A stretch of 34,086 bases of DNA, taken from the NCBI GenBank assembly GCA_035556395.1, contig DATMFB010000086.1, positions 1 to 34,086 of the forward strand, read 5' to 3'. A program made the position numbers and the translations under genes. The stretch is from 73-13 sp035556395. GTDB lineage: Bacteria; Actinomycetota; Actinomycetes; Actinomycetales; Microbacteriaceae. Below are positions 1 through 9,888 of this stretch, one piece after another; position 1 is the stretch's first letter, and the number at the start of each line of letters is the position of its first letter. The notes under the pieces were generated by a model, which saw nothing but the letters and a program-made list of their open reading frames with translations, searched no databases and was not told the origin of the DNA.

Positions 1-488
1 CGCTCGACGAGCCAGAGCTGCTGCGCGTCCTTCTGGCCGAAGGACGCGATGTCCGGCGTGACGATCTGGAACAGCTTCGCGACGACGGTCAGGGCGCCGT
101 CGAAGTGGCCCCGCCGCGCCGCGCCCTCGAAGGTGCGGCCCACCTCCCCCGCGCTCACCGTCACGAGCGCGCCGCCGTCCGGGTACATCTCGGCGACGCT
201 CGGGGCGAAGACCGCATCGGCCTCCGCGAGCTGTGCGACGTCGGCGTCGAGCACCCGCGGATAGCGCTCGAAGTCCTCCCCCGCGCCGAACTGCAGCGGG
301 TTGACGAAGATCGAGACGACGATGAACGCCGTCGGGTCGAGCGCCCGGATGCGCTCGACGTGGCGCAGGTGGCCGGGATGCAGCGCGCCCATCGTCGCGA
401 CGAGGGCGGTGCTCCGGCCTTCGGCCCGGGCTGCGGCGACGGCCGCCCGGATCCCCGCGATCGTGTCGAGGACGGGTGGCGCAGCCAT
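1..488 (-). CDS. panC: Pantoate--beta-alanine ligase, N-terminal part (runs off the window)
   Basis: PanC joins pantoate and beta-alanine with ATP to make pantothenate, the coenzyme A precursor, in the cytoplasm. About 162 codons are present; the 3' end lies beyond base 1. The protein starts with an ATG at 488. Visible family motifs are MGALHPGH (HIGH-like nucleotide-binding motif), the FVNPLQFG segment, the DFERYPR stretch and, close to the window edge, FGQKDAQQL, which matches the conserved pyrophosphate/AMP-site segment of PanC (usually GEKDxQQL). It lies 67 bases downstream of the DUF2520 gene on the same strand, so it is probably the distal gene of the same transcript. The identification is secure; the full length cannot be judged. 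Confidence 0.95.
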   Translation of the reverse strand, partial: MAAPPVLDTIAGIRAAVAAARAEGRSTALVATMGALHPGHLRHVERIRALDPTAFIVVSIFVNPLQFGAGEDFERYPRVLDADVAQLAEADAVFAPSVAEMYPDGGALVTVSAGEVGRTFEGAARRGHFDGALTVVAKLFQIVTPDIASFGQKDAQQLWLVE

Positions 489-555
489 GGGTCAACGCTA
501 TCGGGGTGCGCGGGCTGAGGAATCGCGCGAGGGCTGAGGAATCCGGGCCCGGACC

Positions 556-1371
556 TCAGCCCGGAAGCGAACTCTCAGCCGGCGGCGGGAGCGTGCGCAG
601 CGCCTCCTCGATCGTCGAGCGGATGAGCGGCGCGACGATGCCGCGGGGTTCCTCGACTCCGATGCCGACGAGGATCTCCAGGCTCTGCGCGACGATCGAC
701 GCCGAGAACGCCGTCGCCGTGGCGACCGCCTCCGCATACGCCGGGCGATCGCGTTCTGCGATGACGACCGGCTCGGCGCCGAGCTCGACGACGAGCGCCT
801 GCGCGATGGGCAGCACCGGCGTCGGCGCCGTCACCGCGCAGACCGCGTCGTGCAGGCGTGCGAGATCGAGCGACGTGCCGGTGAAGACGATCGCGGGGTG
901 GATCGCGAGGGGGATCGCGCCGCGCTCGGCGGCGGCGGACAGCACGTCCGTGCCGAACTCCGCCGCGGTGTGCGCGAGGAGCGTCCCCGGCCGCCAGTGG
1001 CCCGCGTCGGCGAGCCCGCGCACGAGCGGGGCGATCTCCGCCGCCGGGATCGCGAGGATGACGAGGTCGCTGCGCGCGAGCAGGTCGGGCAGATCGAGGA
1101 TCGGCGCCGAGCCGAGCAGCGCCTCGACGCGGTCCCGGCCCGAGGTGGTCGCGACGCCGACGATGCGGTGGCCCGCCCCGGCGAGACCCGCGGCGAGGAC
1201 CGGGCCGACGCGGCCGGCGCCGACGATGCCGACGTCGAGGCGGCCGTCGCGGTGGGGGGCGCGGCCCTTCGACTCGCTTCGCTCGCTCAGGGACCCGCGG
1301 GAATCCGGCTCGCTCAGGGACCCGAGGGAGTCGGGCTCGCTCGAAGAGCCGCTCGCATGGCGTTCTGTCAT
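556..1371 (-). CDS. Rossmann-like and DUF2520 domain-containing protein with a repeat-encoded N-terminal extension
   Basis: A 271-residue protein. The core begins with a nucleotide-binding Rossmann motif (GIVGAGRVG, residues 48-56), continues through DLVILAIP, and ends in the helical DUF2520 region (NAD(P)-dependent, ketopantoate-reductase-like fold). The substrate is unknown, but the neighbour of panC is often of this type, so a link to pantothenate metabolism is plausible though unproven. The ATG at 1371 overlaps the stop of the upstream PH-domain gene (ATGA). Residues about 10-36 are low-complexity (SEPDSLGSL, SEPDSRGSL, SERSESKG) and come from a palindromic/tandem chromosomal repeat read in frame. 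No alternative start lies between this segment and the Rossmann motif, so the extension appears to be translated. Confidence 0.88.
   Translation of the reverse strand: MTERHASGSSSEPDSLGSLSEPDSRGSLSERSESKGRAPHRDGRLDVGIVGAGRVGPVLAAGLAGAGHRIVGVATTSGRDRVEALLGSAPILDLPDLLARSDLVILAIPAAEIAPLVRGLADAGHWRPGTLLAHTAAEFGTDVLSAAAERGAIPLAIHPAIVFTGTSLDLARLHDAVCAVTAPTPVLPIAQALVVELGAEPVVIAERDRPAYAEAVATATAFSASIVAQSLEILVGIGVEEPRGIVAPLIRSTIEEALRTLPPPAESSLPG
1264..1342. repeat. REP-like element with 27-bp tandem copies inside the DUF2520 gene
   Basis: Two adjacent 27-base units (1281-1307 and 1308-1334) share gctcgctcagggacccg and differ at a few bases. An 8-base third partial copy follows at 1335. The flanking cttcgactcgcttcgctcgc resembles the short palindromic repeats scattered through actinobacterial chromosomes. 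The period is nine codons, so the reading frame is kept. Shorter pieces with the same core (cgctcgcttcg or its complement) occur at about 17730, 19909 and 20628. Confidence 0.75.
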
Positions 1372-2837
1372 GTCATCGCTCCGAGGGCTCGGGTCTCGAT
1401 GTCGCGCCACATGCCGACCGCGTCCTGCGCGTCGAGCGCGCCGACGCGGGCGCGCACGACGCCGACGACCGTGTGGACGTCGACGCGGGCGAGGCGCATC
1501 GCCCGGGTCAACGGGCCGTCCTCGATCCCGACCGACTGGACCCGCGCGAGCGGGACGAGCGTCAGCGTCCGCCAGAACCGGCCGCGGCGCAGGACGACGG
1601 TCCGGTCGTCGAACGCGAAGCCGTTGCGCCGCCAGGAGAACCAGCGCACCCACCGCGCCCGCCTCGGGCTCACGGTGAAGTCGGCCGGCTCCGTCCAGTC
1701 GGGGAGGATCAGGCCCACCACCCGCAGCGTCTCCTCGATCGTGCCGACGGGGAGGATCGTCGTGTTCGCCTGCGCCGCTCCCCCGTCGCGCACGGAGGCC
1801 GAGGCGCGGTTGATGCGCACGCGCCACCAGCCGAACGGACGCCAGAACAGGGGCTGGGAGAGCTCGATCGCGTGGACGCGACCGGGCGGGAGGGTCTCGT
1901 TCGTCGTCGAGAGCAGGCCGTACCCGATGCGGATGCCGTCCGGCGTCGAGGCGATCGAGTACTGCAGCGAGCGCAGCACCTCGCGGGCGGCGAAGCCGTA
2001 CACGCCGATGAGGATCGGGATGATCACGAAGAGGAGCTCGGGACGGTAGATCGTGGCGAGGACGGCGCCGGCGAGGACGAGGAGCATGGCGGTCCCGAAG
2101 CGCAGCGCGGTCGCGCCGACGAGCCGGCCCGGGTGCATCGTGACGAGCGAGCTCGCCGCGACGGGCTCTCGGAGCTCCGGCGTGAGGAACTCGTTCGCGC
2201 GGGCGACGATCGCGCCCTGCAGGCGGGACGTGCGGGTGCCGGAGTCCTCCGGGGGATGCAGCGGACCCGGGAGCGGGTGCGACTCGGCGCCGTCCTCCTG
2301 CGCCTCGGTCCTGCGCCGCAGCGACGCCGCGGCGAGGATCCCCGCGCGGAGCTCGTCGGCGCGCGCCGAGGCGACGTAGGAGAGGCGGATGCTGCCGTCG
2401 CTGCCCGCCATCGAGATCTCGAGCCGGGCCGCGCCGAAGATCCGGGGGAAGAGCGGCCGCACGATGTCCACGCCCTGAACGCGATCGAGCCGGCCCCGGC
2501 GGTGACGCCGCCAGATGACGCCCTCGCGCTCCTCGATCAGCTCGTCGGTCACGCGGTACGTGTGCATCCGCCAGGAGAGCCAGCCGAACCCGATGATCGC
2601 GACGAGGAGCCCGAACACGATCAGCAGCGCGAGGGCGGAGTGCTCGAGGAGCCACCGTGTCATCGGGTCCTCGTGCGGCTCCCGGCCCGCGACCGTGCCG
2701 ATGAAGATGCCGATGAAGACATCGCGGAACTGCACGATGAGATAGCCGAGGATCGCGATGACGACGATCCCGCCGCGCAGGAACGGCGTCGCGGGGTAGA
2801 GCCGGTGCCACTCGCCGTCGGCGACGGAGGTCGTCAC
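1368..2837 (-). CDS. PH domain-containing membrane protein, YdbT-like
   Basis: A 489-residue membrane protein with several bacterial PH (bPH_2, formerly DUF304) modules. Repeats of the type YRVTDELIEEREGVIWRR, YSIASTPDGIRIGYGL and FAFDDRTVVLRRG are visible, each followed by the hallmark 'R.Q.V.i..gpl.R..g.a.l.i' strand (for example LARVQSVGIEDGPLTR). Hydrophobic segments lie near residues 22-45, 70-90 and 235-275. Its length and its partner match the Bacillus YdbS/YdbT pair (about 159 and 493 residues), which has been tied to cell-envelope functions and bacteriocin resistance; the role here is inferred. The GTG start at 2837 overlaps the stop of the upstream PH gene (GTGA), indicating translational coupling. 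Confidence 0.85.
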   Translation of the reverse strand: MTTSVADGEWHRLYPATPFLRGGIVVIAILGYLIVQFRDVFIGIFIGTVAGREPHEDPMTRWLLEHSALALLIVFGLLVAIIGFGWLSWRMHTYRVTDELIEEREGVIWRRHRRGRLDRVQGVDIVRPLFPRIFGAARLEISMAGSDGSIRLSYVASARADELRAGILAAASLRRRTEAQEDGAESHPLPGPLHPPEDSGTRTSRLQGAIVARANEFLTPELREPVAASSLVTMHPGRLVGATALRFGTAMLLVLAGAVLATIYRPELLFVIIPILIGVYGFAAREVLRSLQYSIASTPDGIRIGYGLLSTTNETLPPGRVHAIELSQPLFWRPFGWWRVRINRASASVRDGGAAQANTTILPVGTIEETLRVVGLILPDWTEPADFTVSPRRARWVRWFSWRRNGFAFDDRTVVLRRGRFWRTLTLVPLARVQSVGIEDGPLTRAMRLARVDVHTVVGVVRARVGALDAQDAVGMWRDIETRALGAMT

Positions 2838-3316
2838 AGGGCGGCCCTGCGGCTCTCCGCGAGCACGACGAGGCGGTCGCGGAGCGACTCGGCCTCCGCC
2901 TCCGGCAGTCCCGGGATCACGACGCCCGTCGCGACCGCGGCCGTCACGAACTTCAGCTCCGCGAGCCCGAAGGCGCGCGCGATCGGGCCGCGGTTCACAT
3001 CGACGAGCTGCATGCGCCCATAGGGCACGGCGACGACGCGGTGCCACATGATCCCGCGACGGAAGATCAGGTCGTCCTCGCGCAGCCGGTACCCGATCGC
3101 GCGGACGCGGCGCGGCGTGAACGCGAGGACCAGGACGAGGATGACGAACGAGGCGGCGGGCAGCACCCAGAGCCAGGCGATCCGCGACGCGATCGGGGCG
3201 ACGACGAGGCCGCCCGTGATGACGACGCCGGGGATCAGGACGGTGATGAGGTCGACCCAGAGGTAGCGCGGCGAGACGCGCTGCCAGGTCTCCCCGGCGG
3301 CCGCGATCCCGGTCAC
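2834..3316 (-). CDS. PH domain-containing protein, YdbS-like
   Basis: A 160-residue protein with two membrane helices near the N-terminus (about residues 18-65) and one bPH_2 module (IGYRLREDDLIFRRGIMWHR, then VPYGRMQLVDVNRGPIARAFGLAELKF). Size and organisation match YdbS, and the adjacent 489-residue protein matches YdbT, so the two probably form a membrane complex. The start is a GTG at 3316, which overlaps the stop of the DUF3180 gene by four bases; longer upstream readings in this frame run back across the DUF3180 gene and are not credible. The C-terminus is a leucine-, arginine- and alanine-rich helix. The biochemical role is not known. Confidence 0.85.
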   Translation of the reverse strand: MTGIAAAGETWQRVSPRYLWVDLITVLIPGVVITGGLVVAPIASRIAWLWVLPAASFVILVLVLAFTPRRVRAIGYRLREDDLIFRRGIMWHRVVAVPYGRMQLVDVNRGPIARAFGLAELKFVTAAVATGVVIPGLPEAEAESLRDRLVVLAESRRAAL

Positions 3317-3792
3317 GCCGTCCCTCCGGGCAGCTCGCTGCCACCGCGCTCGTCGTCGTCGCGCGGCGGGATGCGGCACATGCCCTCGGCGACGATCCCC
3401 GCGACGAGGAGTGCGGCGCTCGCCGCGAGACCGGCGATCGACTTCCACATCAGGTCGTCGACGATGACGGGTCGCGTCGCGATGAAGACGAGGGCACCTC
3501 CGAACAGGCCGGCGAGGCCGGCCGCGGCGATGCTCGCGCTCTTGGCGAGCACGAGGACGCGGGTCGCGTAGAAGGGGTCGACCCGCGCACCGGGCTCCCC
3601 CTTCGCCACGCGGCGGACCGGCACGGCGACCGCGACGACGGCGACGGCGAGCACGACGAGGGCGCCCGCGAGCGGGTACGGCGGCACGATGACCGGCCGC
3701 CCGACCGCGACGAGGAGCAGCTCGATGAGCCATCCGACGACGAGTCCGCCGACTCCGATCGAGACGAGCGTCCAGGGCGCGGTCCGGTTCAT
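3313..3792 (-). CDS. DUF3180 family membrane protein
   Basis: A 159-residue protein with four predicted transmembrane segments (about residues 5-27, 35-58, 83-106 and 115-138) and a charged C-terminal tail (PPRDDDERGG). This family is actinobacterial and is regularly found right after folK; its function is unknown. The ATG at 3792 overlaps the folB-folK stop (ATGA). The conserved context suggests co-translation with the folate genes, but nothing in the sequence indicates an enzymatic activity. Confidence 0.85.
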   Translation of the reverse strand: MNRTAPWTLVSIGVGGLVVGWLIELLLVAVGRPVIVPPYPLAGALVVLAVAVVAVAVPVRRVAKGEPGARVDPFYATRVLVLAKSASIAAAGLAGLFGGALVFIATRPVIVDDLMWKSIAGLAASAALLVAGIVAEGMCRIPPRDDDERGGSELPGGTA

Positions 3793-4664
3793 GCCAGCGG
3801 CTCCGCGGGGTAGGGGTCGACCCGTTCGCCGGTGCGCTCGATGACCTCGGCGAGGAGCTCGACGACGGCGCCGCGTCCCGGCAGGACGGCCTGCTCGTCC
3901 ATCGCGGCCCACGGCGCGAGGACGAACGCCCGGTCGTGAGCGCGCGGGTGCGGGATGACGAGGTCGTGCTCGGCGATCCGCTCACGGCCGTACGTGATGA
4001 TGTCGAGGTCGAGGGTGCGATCGCCCCAGCGGGTCTCGCGGGTGCGCCCGTGCACGGACTCGATCCGGTGCAGCTCCGCGAGCAGCGCCCGGGGCGGCAG
4101 CACCGTGTCGAGCTCGACGACCGCGTTCAGGTACGCGGGCGCGGACTCGTCGACCCCTTCGACCTTGAGCGCGGGCGTCTCGACGATCGGCGACGCTGCG
4201 ACGACGCGGGTCGCGGGATTCGTGGCGAACGCGAGGAGCGCCTGCCGGATGGTCGCCTCTCGGTCCCCGAGGTTCGCGCCGATCGCGACGACGGCACGGG
4301 TCCACTGCCGCTGAATGGACACGGTGACGTCCGCGAACTCGACGGGGATCGGCGCCTCCGGCTTGTGGACGGTGACATCGACGATGCGGGCGGCCCGATG
4401 GGAGAGGACGACCAACGCGATCCGCTCGGCGAGCGTCTCGATCAGATCGACAGGATCGCGTTCGATCGCCCCGACGATCTCCTCGGCGAGGACGCCGTAG
4501 TGGATGGTCTCGCCGAGCCGATCCGAGGAGCCCGCGGTCGAGAGATCGAGGTGGACGGTGACGTCGACGATGAACGGCTGGCCGGCTTCGCGCTCGTGCG
4601 CGTAGACGCCGTGGTGGGCGAAGGCGCGCAGGCCCGTGAGGGTCAGGCGGTCGAGGCGGGTCAC
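3789..4664 (-). CDS. folK: Bifunctional dihydroneopterin aldolase / HPPK (FolB-FolK fusion)
   Basis: A single 291-residue polypeptide carries two consecutive folate-pathway enzymes. Residues 1-118 are FolB, which converts dihydroneopterin to 6-hydroxymethyl-dihydropterin: GLRAFAHHGVYAHERE contains the active-site glutamate region and VTVHKPEAP holds the conserved lysine (K101). Residues 124-285 are FolK, which adds pyrophosphate from ATP: GANLGDRE (129-136) and the RWGDRTLDLDIITYG signature. Fusion makes consecutive steps available in one protein. The start is a GTG at 4664 overlapping the folP stop. In many actinobacteria folB and folK are separate adjacent genes, so the fusion is a modest oddity. 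Confidence 0.95.
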   Translation of the reverse strand: MTRLDRLTLTGLRAFAHHGVYAHEREAGQPFIVDVTVHLDLSTAGSSDRLGETIHYGVLAEEIVGAIERDPVDLIETLAERIALVVLSHRAARIVDVTVHKPEAPIPVEFADVTVSIQRQWTRAVVAIGANLGDREATIRQALLAFATNPATRVVAASPIVETPALKVEGVDESAPAYLNAVVELDTVLPPRALLAELHRIESVHGRTRETRWGDRTLDLDIITYGRERIAEHDLVIPHPRAHDRAFVLAPWAAMDEQAVLPGRGAVVELLAEVIERTGERVDPYPAEPLA

Positions 4665-5515
4665 GTGGTCGCCCCTTCGGCTCGGTCCTGCGGGTCGCGC
4701 TCAGGGTGCGGGGTGGACCAGGCGCCCTCGACGTCGAGCGCGATCCGCGTCGCCCGCACGTCGTGCACGCGCACCGCCCACGCGCCGGACCGGGCCGCGA
4801 GCGCGCTCGTCACGGCGGTCGCCAGGTCACGATCGGCGAGCGGGTCCCCGACCAGACGGCGGATGAAGCGCTTCCGCGAGGTGCCGATCAGCACCGGGTA
4901 GCCGGTCGCGGCGAGCACGGCGGTGCCGCGCAGCAGCGCCCAGTTCTCCTCGGGGGCCTTCGAGAAGCCGAGGCCCGGGTCGAGCACGATCTGCTCCGGC
5001 GCGACGCCGACCGCCTGGAGCGCGTCGACCCGGCGCAGCAGCTCAGCACGCACCTCGGCCAGGACGTCGTCGTAGTGGTGGGGGGTCGTCGGCTCGCCGA
5101 AGGAGTGCATCGTGACGTACCGGACGTCGCTGTCCGCGATGACCGCCGGCATCGCGGGGTCGATCCCGTAGACGTCGTTGACGATCCGCGCCCCCGCGCC
5201 GATCGCGGCGGCGGCGGTCGTCGCGTGATAGGTGTCGATGCTCACCCGGATCCCGTCGCCCGCGAGCGCCGCGATGACCGGCAGCACACGACGCTGCTCC
5301 TCCTCAGGAGTGACGGGCGCCGTGCCGGGGGCCGTCGACTCGCCGCCGACGTCGACCCAGTCGGCGCCCTCCGCGACGAGCGATCGGCCATGCGCGATCG
5401 CGGCCTCGGCGTCGAAGTGCTCGCCGCCGTCGCTGAACGAGTCGGGTGTGACGTTGAGCACGCCGAAGACGAGGGGGCGGAGGGGAGGGGTCTGCTCGCT
5501 CGGGGGACGATTCAT
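4661..5515 (-). CDS. folP: Dihydropteroate synthase
   Basis: FolP condenses hydroxymethyl-dihydropterin pyrophosphate with p-aminobenzoate to dihydropteroate and is the sulfonamide target. The 284-residue protein has the expected length and TIM-barrel motifs: FGVLNVTPDSFSDGG (residues 17-31), WVDVGGESTAPG (53-64), the NDVYG strand, the DPGLGFSK loop and the IGTSRKRFI pterin/phosphate-site motif. The ATG at 5515 overlaps the folE stop by four bases. Near the C-terminus is the usual AVRVHDV strand, followed by a charged tail (HPERDPQDRAEG). The order folE-folP-folB/K is the classic actinobacterial folate operon. Confidence 0.97.
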   Translation of the reverse strand: MNRPPSEQTPPLRPLVFGVLNVTPDSFSDGGEHFDAEAAIAHGRSLVAEGADWVDVGGESTAPGTAPVTPEEEQRRVLPVIAALAGDGIRVSIDTYHATTAAAAIGAGARIVNDVYGIDPAMPAVIADSDVRYVTMHSFGEPTTPHHYDDVLAEVRAELLRRVDALQAVGVAPEQIVLDPGLGFSKAPEENWALLRGTAVLAATGYPVLIGTSRKRFIRRLVGDPLADRDLATAVTSALAARSGAWAVRVHDVRATRIALDVEGAWSTPHPERDPQDRAEGATT

Positions 5516-6093
5516 GCGTCTCCGACATCCATGAGGAGGAGCGCCTCCGCGCGCCGGACCGGGTCCTCGAGCGCACCGCGCGCGGCGAGCGTCACGGTCC
5601 TCGCCGACTCCTGCCGCGGGCCGCGCGCCGACACGCAGCCGTGCGCCGCTTCGAGCACGACGAGCGCCCCACGCGCCTCGAGCCCGCCCATGAGCGCGTC
5701 GGCGACGTCCTCGGTCAGCCGCTCCTGGAGCTGCGGCCGCGCCGCCGCGATCTCGACCGCGCGGGCGAGCGCGCCGAGCCCGGCGAACCGGGCCCCCGGC
5801 AGGTACGCGAGGTGGGCGGTGCCGAAGAACGGGAGCAGGTGGTGCTCGCACATCGAGCGGAACTCGATGCCGCGCAGCACGACGATCTCGCCCGCGCGCT
5901 CCGCCGAGTCGGGGAAGTCGGCCCGCGCCGCGAGCGCACTCGCCGGGTCCTGGCCGATCCCGCCGAACAGCTCGTGGTAGGCGGTCGCGACCCGTCGCGG
6001 GGTCTGCTGCAGCCCCTCGCGCTCGGGGTCGTCGCCGATCGCGGCGAGGAGCTCTTTCACGGCCGCCTCGATGCGGCCGGAGTCGATCGTCAT
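5512..6093 (-). CDS. folE: GTP cyclohydrolase I
   Basis: FolE opens the GTP ring to give dihydroneopterin triphosphate, the first step of folate synthesis. The 193-residue protein has the zinc ligands in place: C82 in SMCEHHLLPFFG and C153 in HGCVSARGPR, with H84/H85 and the QLQERLTEDVADAL helix as in the family. It begins with ATG at 6093, 15 bases after the ftsH stop, and overlaps folP. It is the first folate gene of the run, so its expression probably depends on the ftsH transcript or on a promoter inside ftsH; no separate promoter was recognised. Confidence 0.97.
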   Translation of the reverse strand: MTIDSGRIEAAVKELLAAIGDDPEREGLQQTPRRVATAYHELFGGIGQDPASALAARADFPDSAERAGEIVVLRGIEFRSMCEHHLLPFFGTAHLAYLPGARFAGLGALARAVEIAAARPQLQERLTEDVADALMGGLEARGALVVLEAAHGCVSARGPRQESARTVTLAARGALEDPVRRAEALLLMDVGDA

Positions 6094-6108
6094 GCGGACC
6101 TCGTCCGG

Positions 6109-8112
<2,004 letters not shown>

Positions 8113-8177
8113 GGTCGTTTCAGGCTACTCGTCACGGCTAATGGGCAGCAGAGTGTCCGCTGAGGGCAGAACGAGCA

Positions 8178-8729
8178 TCAGCTGTACACGTGCGGGGCGA
8201 GGACGGCGATGCCGCGGAGGTTCCGGTAGCGCTCCGCGTAGTCGAGTCCGTAGCCGATGACGAAGCGGTTCGGGATGTCGGCGCCGATGTATCTCGCGTC
8301 GACCTCGACCTTGAGCGCGTCGGGCTTGCGCAGCAGCGCGCAGATCTCCACGGAGGCCGCGCCGCGCGACTCGAGGTTCTCCTTGAGCCAGGACAGGGTG
8401 AGCCCCGAGTCGATGATGTCCTCCGCGATGAGGACGTGTCGGCCCGTGATGTCGGCGTCGAGGTCCTTGAGGATGCGCACGACGCCGGAGGACTGCGTGC
8501 CGGCACCATAGGAGGAGACGGCCATCCAATCGAGCTCGACGTGACGCCTGAGCCGCCGAGCGAGGTCGGTCATGAACGGCGCGGCGCCCTTCAGGACCCC
8601 GATGAGCAGCAGGTCGCGCCCCGCGTAGTCGGCGTCGACCTCCGCCGCGAGCCGGGTGACGATGTCGGCGATGTCGTCCGGGGTGAAGAGGACATCGTCG
8701 ATGTCGCCCGCGATGTCGGAGAAGTCCAT
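8178..8729 (-). CDS. hpt: Hypoxanthine phosphoribosyltransferase
   Basis: Converts hypoxanthine (and guanine) plus PRPP to nucleotides in purine salvage. The 183-residue form starting with ATG at 8729 (MDFSDIAG) matches the usual family length. Motifs: LLIGVLKGAAPF (residues 41-52), the flexible-loop SSYG, and the PRPP-binding loop EDIIDSGLT (103-111), with the C-terminal FVIGYGLDYAERYRNL. A GTG at 8768 would add 13 residues and overlap tilS by eight bases; the later start is preferred on length, though GAGAA upstream of it is only a moderate ribosome site. The pairing tilS-hpt-ftsH is a widely conserved order. Confidence 0.95.
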   Translation of the reverse strand: MDFSDIAGDIDDVLFTPDDIADIVTRLAAEVDADYAGRDLLLIGVLKGAAPFMTDLARRLRRHVELDWMAVSSYGAGTQSSGVVRILKDLDADITGRHVLIAEDIIDSGLTLSWLKENLESRGAASVEICALLRKPDALKVEVDARYIGADIPNRFVIGYGLDYAERYRNLRGIAVLAPHVYS

Positions 8730-8760
8730 GCAGCCATTCTCGTGGACGTTGGCGGCATGC

Positions 8761-9840
8761 TCACACACCCGCGGCGGTGAAGACGATCGACGTGCCGATG
8801 CGCGTGGCCGTGACCCCCGGCAGATCGATCGGCCCCTGACCGCGCCACTCGGTCACGAGGCGCGCGACCTCGAGAGTCTGCGCGCGGGTGAGGCTGCGCC
8901 CGAACTCGGCCTGCACGACGAACCGGATGAGGCGGTGGCGGATCGCGGGCGGGTTCGCGGCGAGGCCCGCGACGGGCAGCGAGATCCCGCCGCCGGGGTA
9001 GGGCTCCTCCGTGACGGGGTCGACCCCCTCGAGCACGAGGTCCTCGACGAGCTCCTCCGTCATGGCGTCCAGCGCGACGGCGTCCTCGCGGAGCTGCTCC
9101 GCGGTGCGGGCGAGGGCCTCGGCGATCCCCGGTCCGAGCTCGGACTCGAGGATCGGCAGCACCCGCTCCCGGACGCGGACGCGGGAGAACGCGATGTCCG
9201 CGTTCTGCGGGTCGGTCCACGCCTCGAGGCCCTGGTCGGCGCATGCCGCGACGGTCGTCGCCCGCCGGATGCCGAGGAGCGGCCGGAGGTGGGCGCCGCC
9301 CGGACCGGCGGCCGCCGCCATGCCCTGCAGGCTCGTCGCACCCGAGCCGCGCGCGAGGCCGAGGAGGACGGTCTCCGCCTGATCGTCGAGCGTGTGGCCG
9401 AGGAGGATCGCGGCGGCGCCCGTCTCGCCGCGGGCCGCCTCGAGCGCGGCGTACCTCGCGTCGCGGGCGGCGGCCTCGGGACCGCCCGAGGAGCCGACGT
9501 CCACGCGGCGGACGACGACCGGTTCGAGTCCGAGGTCGCGGGCCTGGGTGGCCGCGCGCTCGGCGACCTGGGCGGAGCCCGGCTGCAGCCCGTGGTCGAC
9601 GATGATCGCGCCGGCGCGGAGCCCGGCCCTCGGCCCCTCGAACGCCGTGGCCGCAGCGAGCGCGAGCGAGTCCGGCCCCCCGCTCAGGGCGACGAGCACG
9701 AGCGCCCCGCCTCCCTGTGATCGACTGTGCACTTCTGAGCCCGAAACCGGCGTTCTGGGGTCGAAAAGTGCACAGTCGATGAGGGCGTCGCGGACCGCCC
9801 GACGGACGTCCGCCATCGCGGGAGTCAGGCGCGGTCGCAT
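8761..9840 (-). CDS. tilS: tRNA(Ile)-lysidine synthase with an in-frame palindrome near the N-terminus
   Basis: TilS attaches lysine to C34 of the CAT-anticodon tRNA-Ile, switching its decoding to AUA. The 359-residue protein has the PP-loop ATP-binding motif SGGPDS (residues 53-58), VDHGLQPGS, and the GHTLDDQAETVLLGLARGSG segment characteristic of the family. ATG at 9840 is chosen; an upstream start at 9873 would run into the ppa promoter region. Residues 21-40 (IDCALFDP through VHSR) are encoded by a 61-base palindromic repeat, inserted just before the first beta-strand, where extra residues should be tolerated. It is divergent from ppa and first in the minus-strand run. Confidence 0.93.
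   Translation of the reverse strand: MRPRLTPAMADVRRAVRDALIDCALFDPRTPVSGSEVHSRSQGGGALVLVALSGGPDSLALAAATAFEGPRAGLRAGAIIVDHGLQPGSAQVAERAATQARDLGLEPVVVRRVDVGSSGGPEAAARDARYAALEAARGETGAAAILLGHTLDDQAETVLLGLARGSGATSLQGMAAAAGPGGAHLRPLLGIRRATTVAACADQGLEAWTDPQNADIAFSRVRVRERVLPILESELGPGIAEALARTAEQLREDAVALDAMTEELVEDLVLEGVDPVTEEPYPGGGISLPVAGLAANPPAIRHRLIRFVVQAEFGRSLTRAQTLEVARLVTEWRGQGPIDLPGVTATRIGTSIVFTAAGV
9720..9780. repeat. Palindromic repeat with 15-bp perfect arms inside tilS
   Basis: Left arm 9720-9734 (atcgactgtgcactt) and right arm 9766-9780 (aagtgcacagtcgat) are perfect complements separated by 31 bases that are themselves partly self-complementary. The element keeps the tilS frame open and supplies about 20 residues. 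Its form is that of a dispersed actinobacterial palindromic element rather than of a coding constraint. No second copy is present in this window. Confidence 0.75.
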
Positions 9841-9888
9841 TCGATTACGGTAGTGCCCGGAGTTCCACGACATTCAGGAGCAGAACGC

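Noticed and set aside
1281..1342. CRISPR-like repeat array
   Set aside because: Repeats are directly abutting with no unique spacers and maintain a codon frame. No CRISPR array was seen anywhere in the window.
1371..2811. Extended minus-strand frame giving a 751-residue fusion with the DUF2520 protein
   Set aside because: The upstream part is an out-of-frame Arg/Pro/Ala-rich reading of the YdbT-like gene, and the ATG at 1371 is placed by the ATGA overlap.
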